From JAXGPF01 sp964463985 (GTDB lineage Bacteria > Verrucomicrobiota > Kiritimatiellia > JAAZAB01), in the NCBI GenBank assembly GCA_964463985.1, contig CAYXEK010000033.1:1-36607 (forward strand): 36,607 bases of DNA. The letters run 5' to 3'. Shown here piece by piece: positions 16,185-23,778 of this stretch. Positions within the stretch are counted from its first letter, which is position 1; every line of letters begins with the position of its first letter. A program made the position numbers and the translations under genes. The notes under the pieces were generated by a model. The model was given only the letters and a program-made list of their open reading frames with translations. It ran no database searches and was not told where the DNA came from.

Positions 16185-17885
16185 TTACCGGGAATCGGAC
16201 TTGAATACGGCAAATGATACCGGCGGCATGATTAAGCCGGCTGTTTTCGCTGATTTCCTCTCAAAAACGCCTTCTCCAAGAATGCATTCAACATCCTTCC
16301 CGTCATATTCGAATTCAGCCCGAGTTTCCCTTCCAGCGGGATTCAAAGCGATTACAAAAGATTCGTCATCGAAGGCGCGTTTATAAACAAACGGATAACC
16401 GCCTTGTTCGCGATGTAATATTTCTAATGACCCGTCCGCCTGCAGCGCGCGATGCCGCTTGCGCAAGGCAATCAACCTGCGTGTAAAATTCAGCAGGGAG
16501 TCCGGATCATCCTCCTGGTCGGACACGGTCGGACGGTTTGAATCAGGATCAATCGGCAGATATATTTTGGGGCCTGGCGCTGTGGAAAATCCGGCGTTTT
16601 CCGTCCAATCCCACTGCATCGGCGTCCGCGAACCGGCGCGTTCGCCGTAAAAGGCGCCGTCCGCGGAATGAAGCGTGCTGCCCTCCTTGCCGGGTACGTC
16701 CAGGAAACGCATGCCGATTTCATCGCCGTAATACAGGATCGGCACCCCCGGCCAGGTGAAAAAGAAGGCATACATCGCCCTTAAATCGCGGACATCCCGT
16801 CCGCCGCAGCATGGCCGCTGGAAATCGTGGTTGGCGGTGGGAAGCGCGATGTAACCGTTGCCCTTGACCGCTTGCTGGTGCGCCAGATATTCAGACAAAA
16901 AGATATTGATGTCGCCGGCGCCGGCGCGGTCAAAATAGCACGGCAGATTCTGCTTGAATGTGCCCTGGGCATTGAACGCCAGCCGCCGGTAGCTTTCCAT
17001 GGTGTGCAGCATGAAGTCCATGTGGAACCCGGCATCCACGGCCAGCATGGGAAATCCCCACTCCGCGATCAACACGCCGTCCGGATAGCCGGATTCAAAC
17101 CACTCCCTGATTCCGCGCCATAGCCGGCGGTTGGCGGTGCGCAGCCGGTCGTCATCCTTGACCAGGCTGGACGCCATATCCACCCGGAACCCCGCCGCGC
17201 CCCGCTCCATCCAGAACCGCATGATGGCTTTCAATTCCGCGCGGTTGGCGCGCGGGCCTTCCGCATCCACGGCGTCCTGCCAGCCCTCCCCCGGGCGGGC
17301 ATATCCGTAATTCAGCGCCGGCTGGCACCAGAAAAAGTTTTTGACATAGCTGCCGCGCGGCGGCGCGTCTTCATCCGCATAATCGCGATGCCGCCAGATA
17401 TAGCGGTTGGAATACTCGTTCGGCGCCTTGCGCGCGGACGCTTTAAACCATGGATGCTCGATGGAAGTATGGCCGGCCACCAGGTCCAGGATCACTTTAA
17501 TCCCGCGGTCCGCGGCGCCGACGCAGAATCGCGTAAAATCCTCCATGCTTCCATAACGCGGCGCGATTTTATAGTAATCGCTGACATCATATCCCGCGTC
17601 GCCGAACGGCGATTCGAAGACCGGATTGAGCCAGACCGCCGACACGCCCAGCGCCTTGATATAGTCCAGTTTTTGAGTCAACCCGTTGAAATCGCCAATG
17701 CCGTCGGCGTTGGAATCGTAATAGCTCTGGGGATAAACCTGGTAAACAACGGCGTCGTTCAGCCACGCCGGAATGCGGCCCGCCAATGCCTCAGCGGAAC
17801 ATGCGCCCGGGCCACGGCCGGGCGGAAGGCCCTCCACCGCATCCATGTTTTCAGCCTTTTGCGCAGTTGAAAGATTGGCTTCCAT
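16185..17885 (-). CDS. GH13 alpha-glucosidase/oligo-1,6-glucosidase-like enzyme
   Basis: A 566-residue cytoplasmic alpha-amylase-family protein. The opening WLNDAVVYQVYPQSYYDSNADGIGDFNGL (residues 41-69) is typical of oligo-1,6-glucosidases. The four conserved regions are visible: region I DLVAGH (134-139), region II GFRVD with nucleophile D236, region III AEW with acid/base E275, and region IV NHD with stabiliser D354. Region I normally reads D-x-V-x-N-H; here the asparagine is glycine. The C-terminal beta-domain ends near 566. The start codon comes one base after the stop of the upstream 678-residue gene, so the two are translated together. A 40-residue N-terminal extension precedes the barrel. 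It likely cleaves alpha-glucosides inside the cell. Confidence 0.92.
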   Translation of the reverse strand: MEANLSTAQKAENMDAVEGLPPGRGPGACSAEALAGRIPAWLNDAVVYQVYPQSYYDSNADGIGDFNGLTQKLDYIKALGVSAVWLNPVFESPFGDAGYDVSDYYKIAPRYGSMEDFTRFCVGAADRGIKVILDLVAGHTSIEHPWFKASARKAPNEYSNRYIWRHRDYADEDAPPRGSYVKNFFWCQPALNYGYARPGEGWQDAVDAEGPRANRAELKAIMRFWMERGAAGFRVDMASSLVKDDDRLRTANRRLWRGIREWFESGYPDGVLIAEWGFPMLAVDAGFHMDFMLHTMESYRRLAFNAQGTFKQNLPCYFDRAGAGDINIFLSEYLAHQQAVKGNGYIALPTANHDFQRPCCGGRDVRDLRAMYAFFFTWPGVPILYYGDEIGMRFLDVPGKEGSTLHSADGAFYGERAGSRTPMQWDWTENAGFSTAPGPKIYLPIDPDSNRPTVSDQEDDPDSLLNFTRRLIALRKRHRALQADGSLEILHREQGGYPFVYKRAFDDESFVIALNPAGRETRAEFEYDGKDVECILGEGVFERKSAKTAGLIMPPVSFAVFKSDSR

Positions 17886-17886
17886 G

Positions 17887-19923
17887 TTAATTTTCCCCGC
17901 CTTCCACCCTGAAGATTTTCAATTTGAACGGCGGAATCCGCGCATTGAAATGCAGCGCGCCGCCTTTGCGCGCGGCCGCCACCGGCCGCCGGGCGAGCAG
18001 ATCTTCCACCGCGCCATAATGCCGGCCGGCGCGGTCGGGCACCCGAATCGTTCCGCGCCATGCCTTCCGGCTGTTGTTGCTCAGCGTCACCAGCCAATCG
18101 CCGCCGCGCGCGTTGACCATGTATTCAACCGGCGGCCCGACAATTTCCACCGGCATCAGCGGTTGCATCACGTGGTCCAGCGCATGCCCGCAGATATTCG
18201 TGAAATTATAACAGCCGATTTCGTGATTGTAATGCGGAGTGGTAATCCAGACGACGCCCCGCCCCAGCCGCCGGCGCAACGCCAGCGGATCACGTTCGTC
18301 CCGGTTGCACGCCGCAACCTCCGCGCCGGCCGGCGCCACCGCGGTATACTCGTAATTGCCTTCCGGCATGGCCGCCCCGCAAATCTTGCAGACCGAATCC
18401 TGCTGCGTCCAGCGCACCCGGCTGATGATTTTATAACCAAATTCGTTGGCCAGTTCGTCCGGAATCTGCCGGACATTCACCGCCAGTGTTCCGCCGTTCT
18501 CGACATATTGGAACAATTTTCGGCACAGCGTCCGGTTCAACTTCAAGCGACCGAGCACGAATACCGCCTGGTATTGTTCCAGCGCGCGCAAGGGACAGTT
18601 TTCCAGCACCACATCAAATGAATCGCCCCAGCGGGACGGCGCCAGCGCCTTTTCGAATGGGCGGACATCGAATCCCCGCAGGATTTTACGCTGGTAATCC
18701 CGGTTGGATTGCCAGGGCAGGTCCGGATTAAACGTTTTCATGAACTCGCGTCCGACTTCCATGCAGCCGGGGAAGGCCCATTTGAAGAAATTTTCGATCA
18801 TGAAATCGCCATGCTCGTACGGGACCTTGTTGCCCCAGACCTGGTAACGATGTTTCCAACGCGGCGCGTCCCAGCCATGGTCATGTTCCAGCATCAGCGC
18901 GGCGGGCACATATGGCCTACCCCGGTCGGGACAGTCCGTTTTGACAAATCGCATGAATTTTTGCGCCATCCGGCCGGCGGGCGAAATCCGGCGTCTGCGC
19001 TTCGGCTGGCGCCAGAAAGCGGCGTCCGTCATTTCCTGCATGACGAAATCCGCACCGGCAAGATATCCCAGTATCCAGCAACGGAACATCAAGTCTGCGG
19101 ACGGCCCGTTGACGCTCTTGCCAGAAGCCGTGTAATGCGCCGGCATGCGCAATCCGCAAACCGCCTCCCAGGCGGAAATGTCCAGCCCCCAGTCGCGCCG
19201 GTACTGCCGGGCAGCCCCCCGGGCGAAGGCGATGCCCATCTGGTAATTGGAAAGGCCGTTGCCGCGTTCGAGCCAGATGGAATCAAAACCCCACTCCAGG
19301 TAATGATGCAGCAGCATGGTGCTGGCGGCATGCGCGATGAAATGCAGGGATTTATCCGGCAACCCGCGCCGGATATACTCCGCCAGGTTGCCGCCGGGCA
19401 GCAAATCGGATTGCAGACGATTCAACGGGCCGCCGCCCTTGACCGGCGGCAGATTGTTCATCGGCTCCTCGATCAGCCATTTTTTATACCAGGCCGCCGC
19501 TTCCCGCCGGCCGCGGAAATAGCCGGGATGCGCTTTCCAATCGCAGCCAGTGTCGCGTTCTCCGAACGCGCAGCCGCGGAACCGCGCGCCGTGTTGTTGC
19601 ATTTTCTTCGCCACGAGCCGGAACCCGGGCACGGAAAGGCGGAACAAATCCATGATCACCATTTCCGACCGGGCGACCAGGCCGTCAATTTCCCGGCCCG
19701 TCAGCCCCCAGCAATCGCTCATGATCCGGAAGCCGTTGACGAAGTCATGTTGCAGCGAGTATTTATCCTCGCAACCCTCACCCGCGGCAACCGGCCGCTG
19801 CAATTCCCGGGAGTTGGCTTTGTCCTCCCGCCTTTTGCCGGAAAATTGGTAATTGGTGAAATACTCGCCGACAAACGCGAAATTGTTCGAGATTTTCTGC
19901 TTCCGAATATTTCTCATCAGCAT
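17887..19923 (-). CDS. Unrecognised 678-residue protein with glycosidase-like C-terminal domain
   Basis: First gene of the cytoplasmic glycosidase run. The start is clear: AAAAGGA 7 nt before ATG. No signal peptide is present. The first 400 residues look like a TIM barrel (LHHYLEWGFDSIWLERGNGLSNYQMGIAFARG; ISAWEAVCGLRMPAHY), and the C-terminal part resembles the trimerisation domain of GH42-type beta-galactosidases (YQAVFVLGRLKLNRTLCRKLFQYVENGGTLAVNV), followed by a small beta-domain (WLVTLSNNSRKAWRG). A C-x-x-C pair occurs late (CKICG). No catalytic acid pair can be assigned. It is probably a glycoside hydrolase of an undescribed or little-known family, given its position one base before the GH13 gene. 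Exact activity is unknown. Confidence 0.8.
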   Translation of the reverse strand: MLMRNIRKQKISNNFAFVGEYFTNYQFSGKRREDKANSRELQRPVAAGEGCEDKYSLQHDFVNGFRIMSDCWGLTGREIDGLVARSEMVIMDLFRLSVPGFRLVAKKMQQHGARFRGCAFGERDTGCDWKAHPGYFRGRREAAAWYKKWLIEEPMNNLPPVKGGGPLNRLQSDLLPGGNLAEYIRRGLPDKSLHFIAHAASTMLLHHYLEWGFDSIWLERGNGLSNYQMGIAFARGAARQYRRDWGLDISAWEAVCGLRMPAHYTASGKSVNGPSADLMFRCWILGYLAGADFVMQEMTDAAFWRQPKRRRRISPAGRMAQKFMRFVKTDCPDRGRPYVPAALMLEHDHGWDAPRWKHRYQVWGNKVPYEHGDFMIENFFKWAFPGCMEVGREFMKTFNPDLPWQSNRDYQRKILRGFDVRPFEKALAPSRWGDSFDVVLENCPLRALEQYQAVFVLGRLKLNRTLCRKLFQYVENGGTLAVNVRQIPDELANEFGYKIISRVRWTQQDSVCKICGAAMPEGNYEYTAVAPAGAEVAACNRDERDPLALRRRLGRGVVWITTPHYNHEIGCYNFTNICGHALDHVMQPLMPVEIVGPPVEYMVNARGGDWLVTLSNNSRKAWRGTIRVPDRAGRHYGAVEDLLARRPVAAARKGGALHFNARIPPFKLKIFRVEGGEN

Positions 19924-20106
19924 AACCGCATCCTTTTAAAATATTGCGCTTGGTTTTGGCATATACACGCGAAATCATTGCACATTCGGCACGCCCGGCC
20001 CGCATGGTTCTGTTTTGGCTCGCAGATTATTGGCGAGGCGAGCGCTTTTATCCCGCTCCGCGGCGGAATGCGCTCCAAAATTAATTCCATGACTATACAT
20101 TCCCAT

Positions 20107-20178
20107 GGAGGGCGAACCTCTGGTGAGCCGTATGCACACCCCCGCAGATCAAAACGACTCAGCACAGCTTCGCCCTCC
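20107..20178. repeat. GGAGGGCGAA/TTCGCCCTCC palindromic dispersed element
   Basis: Perfect 10-bp arms GGAGGGCGAA (20107-20116) and TTCGCCCTCC (20169-20178) bound a 72-bp element. Its right part, read on the minus strand as GGAGGGCGAAGCTGTGCTGA then GTC, matches 36585-36607 in 22 of 23 bases. Its left part matches AGGTTCGCCCTCCAT at the right end of the window. The same GGCTCA..nnnTTCGCCC core also lies inside the coding region near 21001-21073. Confidence 0.75.
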
Positions 20179-20194
20179 AAATTATTTGTCAGAT

Positions 20195-20210
20195 GGCGGG
20201 CGAACCCGCC
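20195..20210. repeat. Small GGCGGG-CGAA-CCCGCC hairpin
   Basis: A perfect 6-bp stem with a CGAA loop lies 17 bp after the palindromic element at 20107-20178. The CGAACCCGCC portion recalls the GGGCGAA core of the neighbouring repeats, so it may be a degenerate unit. Confidence 0.5.
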
Positions 20211-20348
20211 TGTTTCATCCGGACAATCTTATCGTTTTGATTTTTGAGCAAGAACACCATTTAACGGCAGAACCATTGCCGGAAAAGAATATCAATAACA
20301 TAGGCTCAAATAAATTGTTCTGCCATAAATGATTCTGCCATTTCGGAG

Positions 20349-20372
20349 TTGCTTGAGTTTCAGATCAAGCAA
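20349..20372. repeat. TTGCTTGA/TCAAGCAA hairpin after the frameshifted gene
   Basis: A perfect 8-bp stem with an 8-nt loop sits 11 bp downstream of the stop at 20384. A second pairing, CAAG with CTTG, overlaps it. It could end the transcript of the right-hand cluster, but no U-tract follows on the minus strand, so it is only a weak terminator candidate. Confidence 0.4.
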
Positions 20373-20383
20373 GGCTTGCATTT

Positions 20384-21760
20384 TTACGGTTCAAATTCCG
20401 TCGGTTCCTCGCTTTTTTCCAGTTGCAAGGCGTCCAGCCAGACAGACGCCGATAAGCCGCCCAGCGGCGTCACGGAAAACCAGATGCGCGTCGGCATGCG
20501 GATGCGCCAGGAATACCTTTTCCAGTCCGCGGACAATTTTACCGTCTCGTTCAAATTGCCGCTTTTGATTTGAAATTTCACGCCGGGCCGGTCGGCCTTG
20601 ATCCAGGCGGAAAAAAGATAGTCAATGTCCGGATCGCCGTTATAAGGGTCAACATATTCACCCTGGCTGATTGCCAGCCCGGCATAATCCCCCCTGGGGG
20701 CCATGATTTTCAGGGATTGTTTGCCGTGAACCCGCTCGGTTGTATCCAAAAGGTAACGCCTTTCCATTTCCGCGCGCCCGTAACGCACCGGGATGTAATA
20801 ATCCGGCCAGCCGGGAAACGTGCTATCCTCAAAACTGGGGTTGGCAATCATGTTTTTCCTGCCCGTGAACCGGGACACCAGCGGAGCTTCCGTCAATGCC
20901 TCCTCCGGATGCGGTGTCATTTCCACCTGCCAGTCAGATCGGACATGTTCAGACGGCGGCGACATGCCCGGCGGTGCGCCTGACACTGCTGCAGGGATTC
21001 CAGACGGCTCACTCGGAGAGTTCGCCCTACCCCCGGAAATTTCAGATGGCTCATTCGGAGAGTTCGCCCCACCCTCGGCGATTCCCGGCGGCGCGCTCGG
21101 CCCTTCGACGGTGCTCAGGGCGTGAGATTGCGCCCTGCCCTCCGGCGATGATGCGGCATCGCGCCAAACATACGCGCGGGTGGCCAGCGGTTCGAGTTTT
21201 TCGGTTACCCTGCCATCGGCCACCGCCAGTTGCCCCTCCACGAACAAACGATCAATCTTGTCGGGACCGTCCAGCGCCCGGCCGGCGAAAGTTGCGGTGA
21301 CGGGATAATTGGCGATATTGACGGCCAGCAGCAGGCAGCGGCCGTCGGGGAAACGGAAAAAGTTCATCAACACGTCAGGAACCATGCCCTTGCCGATGTC
21401 AAATTCACCCGGCGAGTACTGGATAGCGCCGGCCGCGGAATCGCGCATGAGCGCCGGCGCCAAGTCCTGCATTTCGTGCGCCAGCCGGCTGAGGGTCTCC
21501 CACATCAACCCGGTAAACACGGGACAATTGAAATAAAACATGCCGCGGGCGCCGTTGATCAGGCCCAGGTAGGTCTGGCAGCGCTGTTCCGCCGGCAGCA
21601 CAACCGTTTGTGGGTCATGTAAATGCGCTCGGCCATCAGCAAAAGCCAGAACACTTTTTTGTCCGCCTGGCAGCGCTGGTTTATCAAAAAGGTCTGTTTC
21701 GCCAGCCATTGCAGGCCGTAATTGGAACCGCCGCCGGTGCTCAGGTAGCAATCTACGCAC
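20384..21760 (-). pseudogene. C-terminal part of a frameshifted secreted CBM9/TIM-barrel protein
   Basis: This frame continues the protein encoded at 21559-23778. Compared with the intact paralogue at 31931-34987, homology resumes at EQRCQTYLGLINGARGMFYF, just after position 21600; the residues before that are antisense or out-of-frame noise. It supplies the end of the TIM barrel, a beta-domain (RFPDGRCLLLAVNIANYPV), a proline/serine-rich linker enlarged by about 65 residues, and a C-terminal carbohydrate-binding jelly roll starting ANPSFEDSTFPGWPDYY and ending LEKSEEPTEFEP. The paralogue ends the same way (TEFEP). Without the frameshift the whole protein would be about 1,131 residues. Whether the break is real or a sequencing error cannot be told here. 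Confidence 0.8.
21001..21073. repeat. Dispersed repeat units inside a coding region
   Basis: CAGACGGCTCACTCGGAGAG followed by TTCGCCCTACC (21001-21031) recurs as CAGATGGCTCATTCGGAGAG plus TTCGCCCCACC (21043-21073) with a 42-bp period. The core GGCTCA...nAG.TTCGCCC is that of the intergenic elements at 20107 and 36531. Here it is translated on the minus strand as two 14-residue units containing GGANSPNEPSEIS and GGRANSPSEPSGIP, in a linker absent from the paralogue. Confidence 0.7.
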
Positions 21761-23778
21761 AGGATATCGAGAAATGAGGTCGCCTGCGGCACGTCCGGCA
21801 CGCCTCCGCCGTAAACGTAAAGCAAGGGATGATAGCCGTCCGTCTCGTTCAAGGCCTTTTGAATAAATTGCCCGGCGACATCCTGGCCCAGCAGGGGTAT
21901 GATCGGCTCATCGTAGATAAAATACGCCAGCAGGTTTGAATGTTGCATGGCATGCCGGGCGACTTCGCGATAGGCCGGCAGATTGCCCCGCGCCGTCTCG
22001 GTGAACAGCCACGTGGCTTTCTGGCTGCCCAGTCCGCCGGCGCCGGACAGGCCCGGGCGCAGGATCAACTCCTTGGAAGGAATGCCCCACAACACGCCAT
22101 TGGTCGGATCATACCGGAATTCCGGCTGGCGCTTGATTTTCTCAAATAATTCCGGACCCAGTGCCTTTTCGGCGTCCGGAAGGGGCGCCATGCGGTCAAA
22201 CTTGTCCGGGCGCGCCACCACCCGGATGCCGTGCGCGGCGGCAGCCTGCAGCAATTTCCCGATCCAGGGCGGTTCTTCGCGGGTGGGCGAATGAATAATC
22301 GTATTCAGACCGGCATTGGACATCGCCTGGAAGTAATCTTCGTCAAGCATCACGCCCCACAGGCCGATCGGGAAAACCGCCTTTTCGTTATGCAGCACGC
22401 CCAGATGTTCCAGGTCGATTTTCACTTCGCATCCCGGCCGGGGCGGCCGTTTCATGCAGATTAATTCCTGTCCGGCGACGCAACTGTTCCGGCCGTCGCG
22501 CAATTCCACCAGCAGCTTGGTCCGTCCTGCCGGCAATGCCCCCAGTGGAATTGCCAGCCGGGCGCGCCGGCCGGGATTTTGCATGGCAGATAATATGCTT
22601 CCCGCATCATCCAAAGCGCGCAATTCCATCTCCCGCAAAACAGTTTCCGGCAGGTTGATCCGGCAGATCACAACGGCGTTGGATTCGGCGGTATAATACG
22701 CCCGATCCAGGAAGGCCTCGTAGACATTCAGCGCGGCGGTGTCGCGCACGGCATCCGACTGCCAGATTTCACCCCCGCCGGGCTGTCGCAGAACAATCCG
22801 CACATCGCGCTTGCCCATGGATTGCAAAGGAATTGACATTTTTACCGGCATGATCGAGTCGCCCAACAAATCCGTCAATTGCGTTTGTTCCCGGGGAGGG
22901 CCGCCGGCCGGCTGATCAATCACAACCAATTCCACCCGGCCGGACGGGCTGGCGCGCGTAAACAATTCGAGACTAACATCATAAAACGACTGGCCGTCAG
23001 CCTGGTAATAGGGGCCCACCCGCGCGTTCCGGAAGCCGGGCAGGAACGGCGCCTTGAATTCGCGTCCGGCAAGGTTGAGAATCCGTCCGAATTTTTCCGG
23101 ATCGGACCAGAACCGGCGTCGGACGGGCGCCCAACTGAACATGATCCGCTTTTCATCCACCTTGACATTAAGCCGGTCGTACACCGGAATCACGCAATGA
23201 ATCATCAGGTTCAGCCGGGCGCGCGCCAGGTCCAGCGACCCGGCATCCAGCATCATGGCCAACGGCAACGCCAGTTCGGCCTGCCAGCCGCTATCCGTAA
23301 TTTTGGCCGCCGAGCGCCAGGGGATGTCCCATGCCTGATCGCTGCCTCCCGATTTTGAATTTTTCTGGTCCGACTGGATATTGCCCGCGCTCAGGCGGAA
23401 ATGGTACCAGGGATTGAAATCCGTTCCCGGATCAAAGAGCACCTTGACGCAATCCTCGAATTGCACCCGGCCGTCGCGCCCGTCAACTTGCGGCGTTATG
23501 CTGCCGGGATACGGATGCGACACCTTGAAGGCAATGTAAAGCCATTGCGCATCCATGGCCGCCCATGCCTGGTGGGAGTTGGTATCGCCAACGGGACCGT
23601 CATCGCCCACAATGAACCAGTGTGCAAGCTCCGCCGCATCCTTCCAGCAATCATCAGTTAATACGCCGTCAATCGCCGGCGGCATCGGGCATTCAGGGAT
23701 GGTTATGGATGGTATATCTTCCGCGCGAACGGCGCAGCAGATCAAGGCGGCGGCAATGATGATGTTCATTCGTTGCAT
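21559..23778 (-). CDS. N-terminal part of a frameshifted secreted CBM9/TIM-barrel protein
   Basis: A 739-codon frame that is in-frame with homology up to about 21606, then diverges into RLCCRRNSAARPTWA. Residues 1-19 (MQRMNIIIAAALICCAVRA) form a signal peptide. Residues 25-245 are CBM9/DOMON-like (PPAIDGVLTDDCWKDAAEL; WLYIAFKVSHPYPG; WHxxPWRSAAKI-type strand). A beta-rich spacer follows, then a TIM barrel from about 450 (FPIGLWGVMLDEDYFQAMSNAG; AYFIYDEP with a candidate catalytic E624). A strong ribosome binding site (AAGGAGG, 10 nt before ATG) supports the 23778 start, and an ATG at 23769 overlaps the upstream stop as ATGA. It pairs with the intact homologue at 31931-34987. The rest of the protein is in the frame at 20384-21603. 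Confidence 0.82.
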   Translation of the reverse strand: MQRMNIIIAAALICCAVRAEDIPSITIPECPMPPAIDGVLTDDCWKDAAELAHWFIVGDDGPVGDTNSHQAWAAMDAQWLYIAFKVSHPYPGSITPQVDGRDGRVQFEDCVKVLFDPGTDFNPWYHFRLSAGNIQSDQKNSKSGGSDQAWDIPWRSAAKITDSGWQAELALPLAMMLDAGSLDLARARLNLMIHCVIPVYDRLNVKVDEKRIMFSWAPVRRRFWSDPEKFGRILNLAGREFKAPFLPGFRNARVGPYYQADGQSFYDVSLELFTRASPSGRVELVVIDQPAGGPPREQTQLTDLLGDSIMPVKMSIPLQSMGKRDVRIVLRQPGGGEIWQSDAVRDTAALNVYEAFLDRAYYTAESNAVVICRINLPETVLREMELRALDDAGSILSAMQNPGRRARLAIPLGALPAGRTKLLVELRDGRNSCVAGQELICMKRPPRPGCEVKIDLEHLGVLHNEKAVFPIGLWGVMLDEDYFQAMSNAGLNTIIHSPTREEPPWIGKLLQAAAAHGIRVVARPDKFDRMAPLPDAEKALGPELFEKIKRQPEFRYDPTNGVLWGIPSKELILRPGLSGAGGLGSQKATWLFTETARGNLPAYREVARHAMQHSNLLAYFIYDEPIIPLLGQDVAGQFIQKALNETDGYHPLLYVYGGGVPDVPQATSFLDILCVDCYLSTGGGSNYGLQWLAKQTFLINQRCQADKKVFWLLLMAERIYMTHKRLCCRRNSAARPTWA

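Larger units (their letters stand above)
19924..20383. other. 460-bp gap with palindromic repeats, no gene
   Basis: This region separates the frameshifted secreted protein gene from the cytoplasmic glycosidase run and must hold the latter's promoter, but no strong -35/-10 pair was recognised. It contains the 72-bp repeat at 20107-20178 and hairpins at 20195-20210 and 20349-20372. Short open frames here are judged spurious. Confidence 0.65.

Noticed and set aside
18709..20247. A 512-codon open frame on the plus strand
   Set aside because: It is antisense to the well-supported 678-residue gene, which has a good ribosome binding site and tight spacing to GH13. The antisense translation is rich in R, P, H and A with no domain-like pattern, as expected from a GC-rich opposite strand.
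20349..20372. Intrinsic terminator after the frameshifted gene
   Set aside because: The stem is good but no U-tract follows on the minus strand, so it is recorded only as a hairpin.
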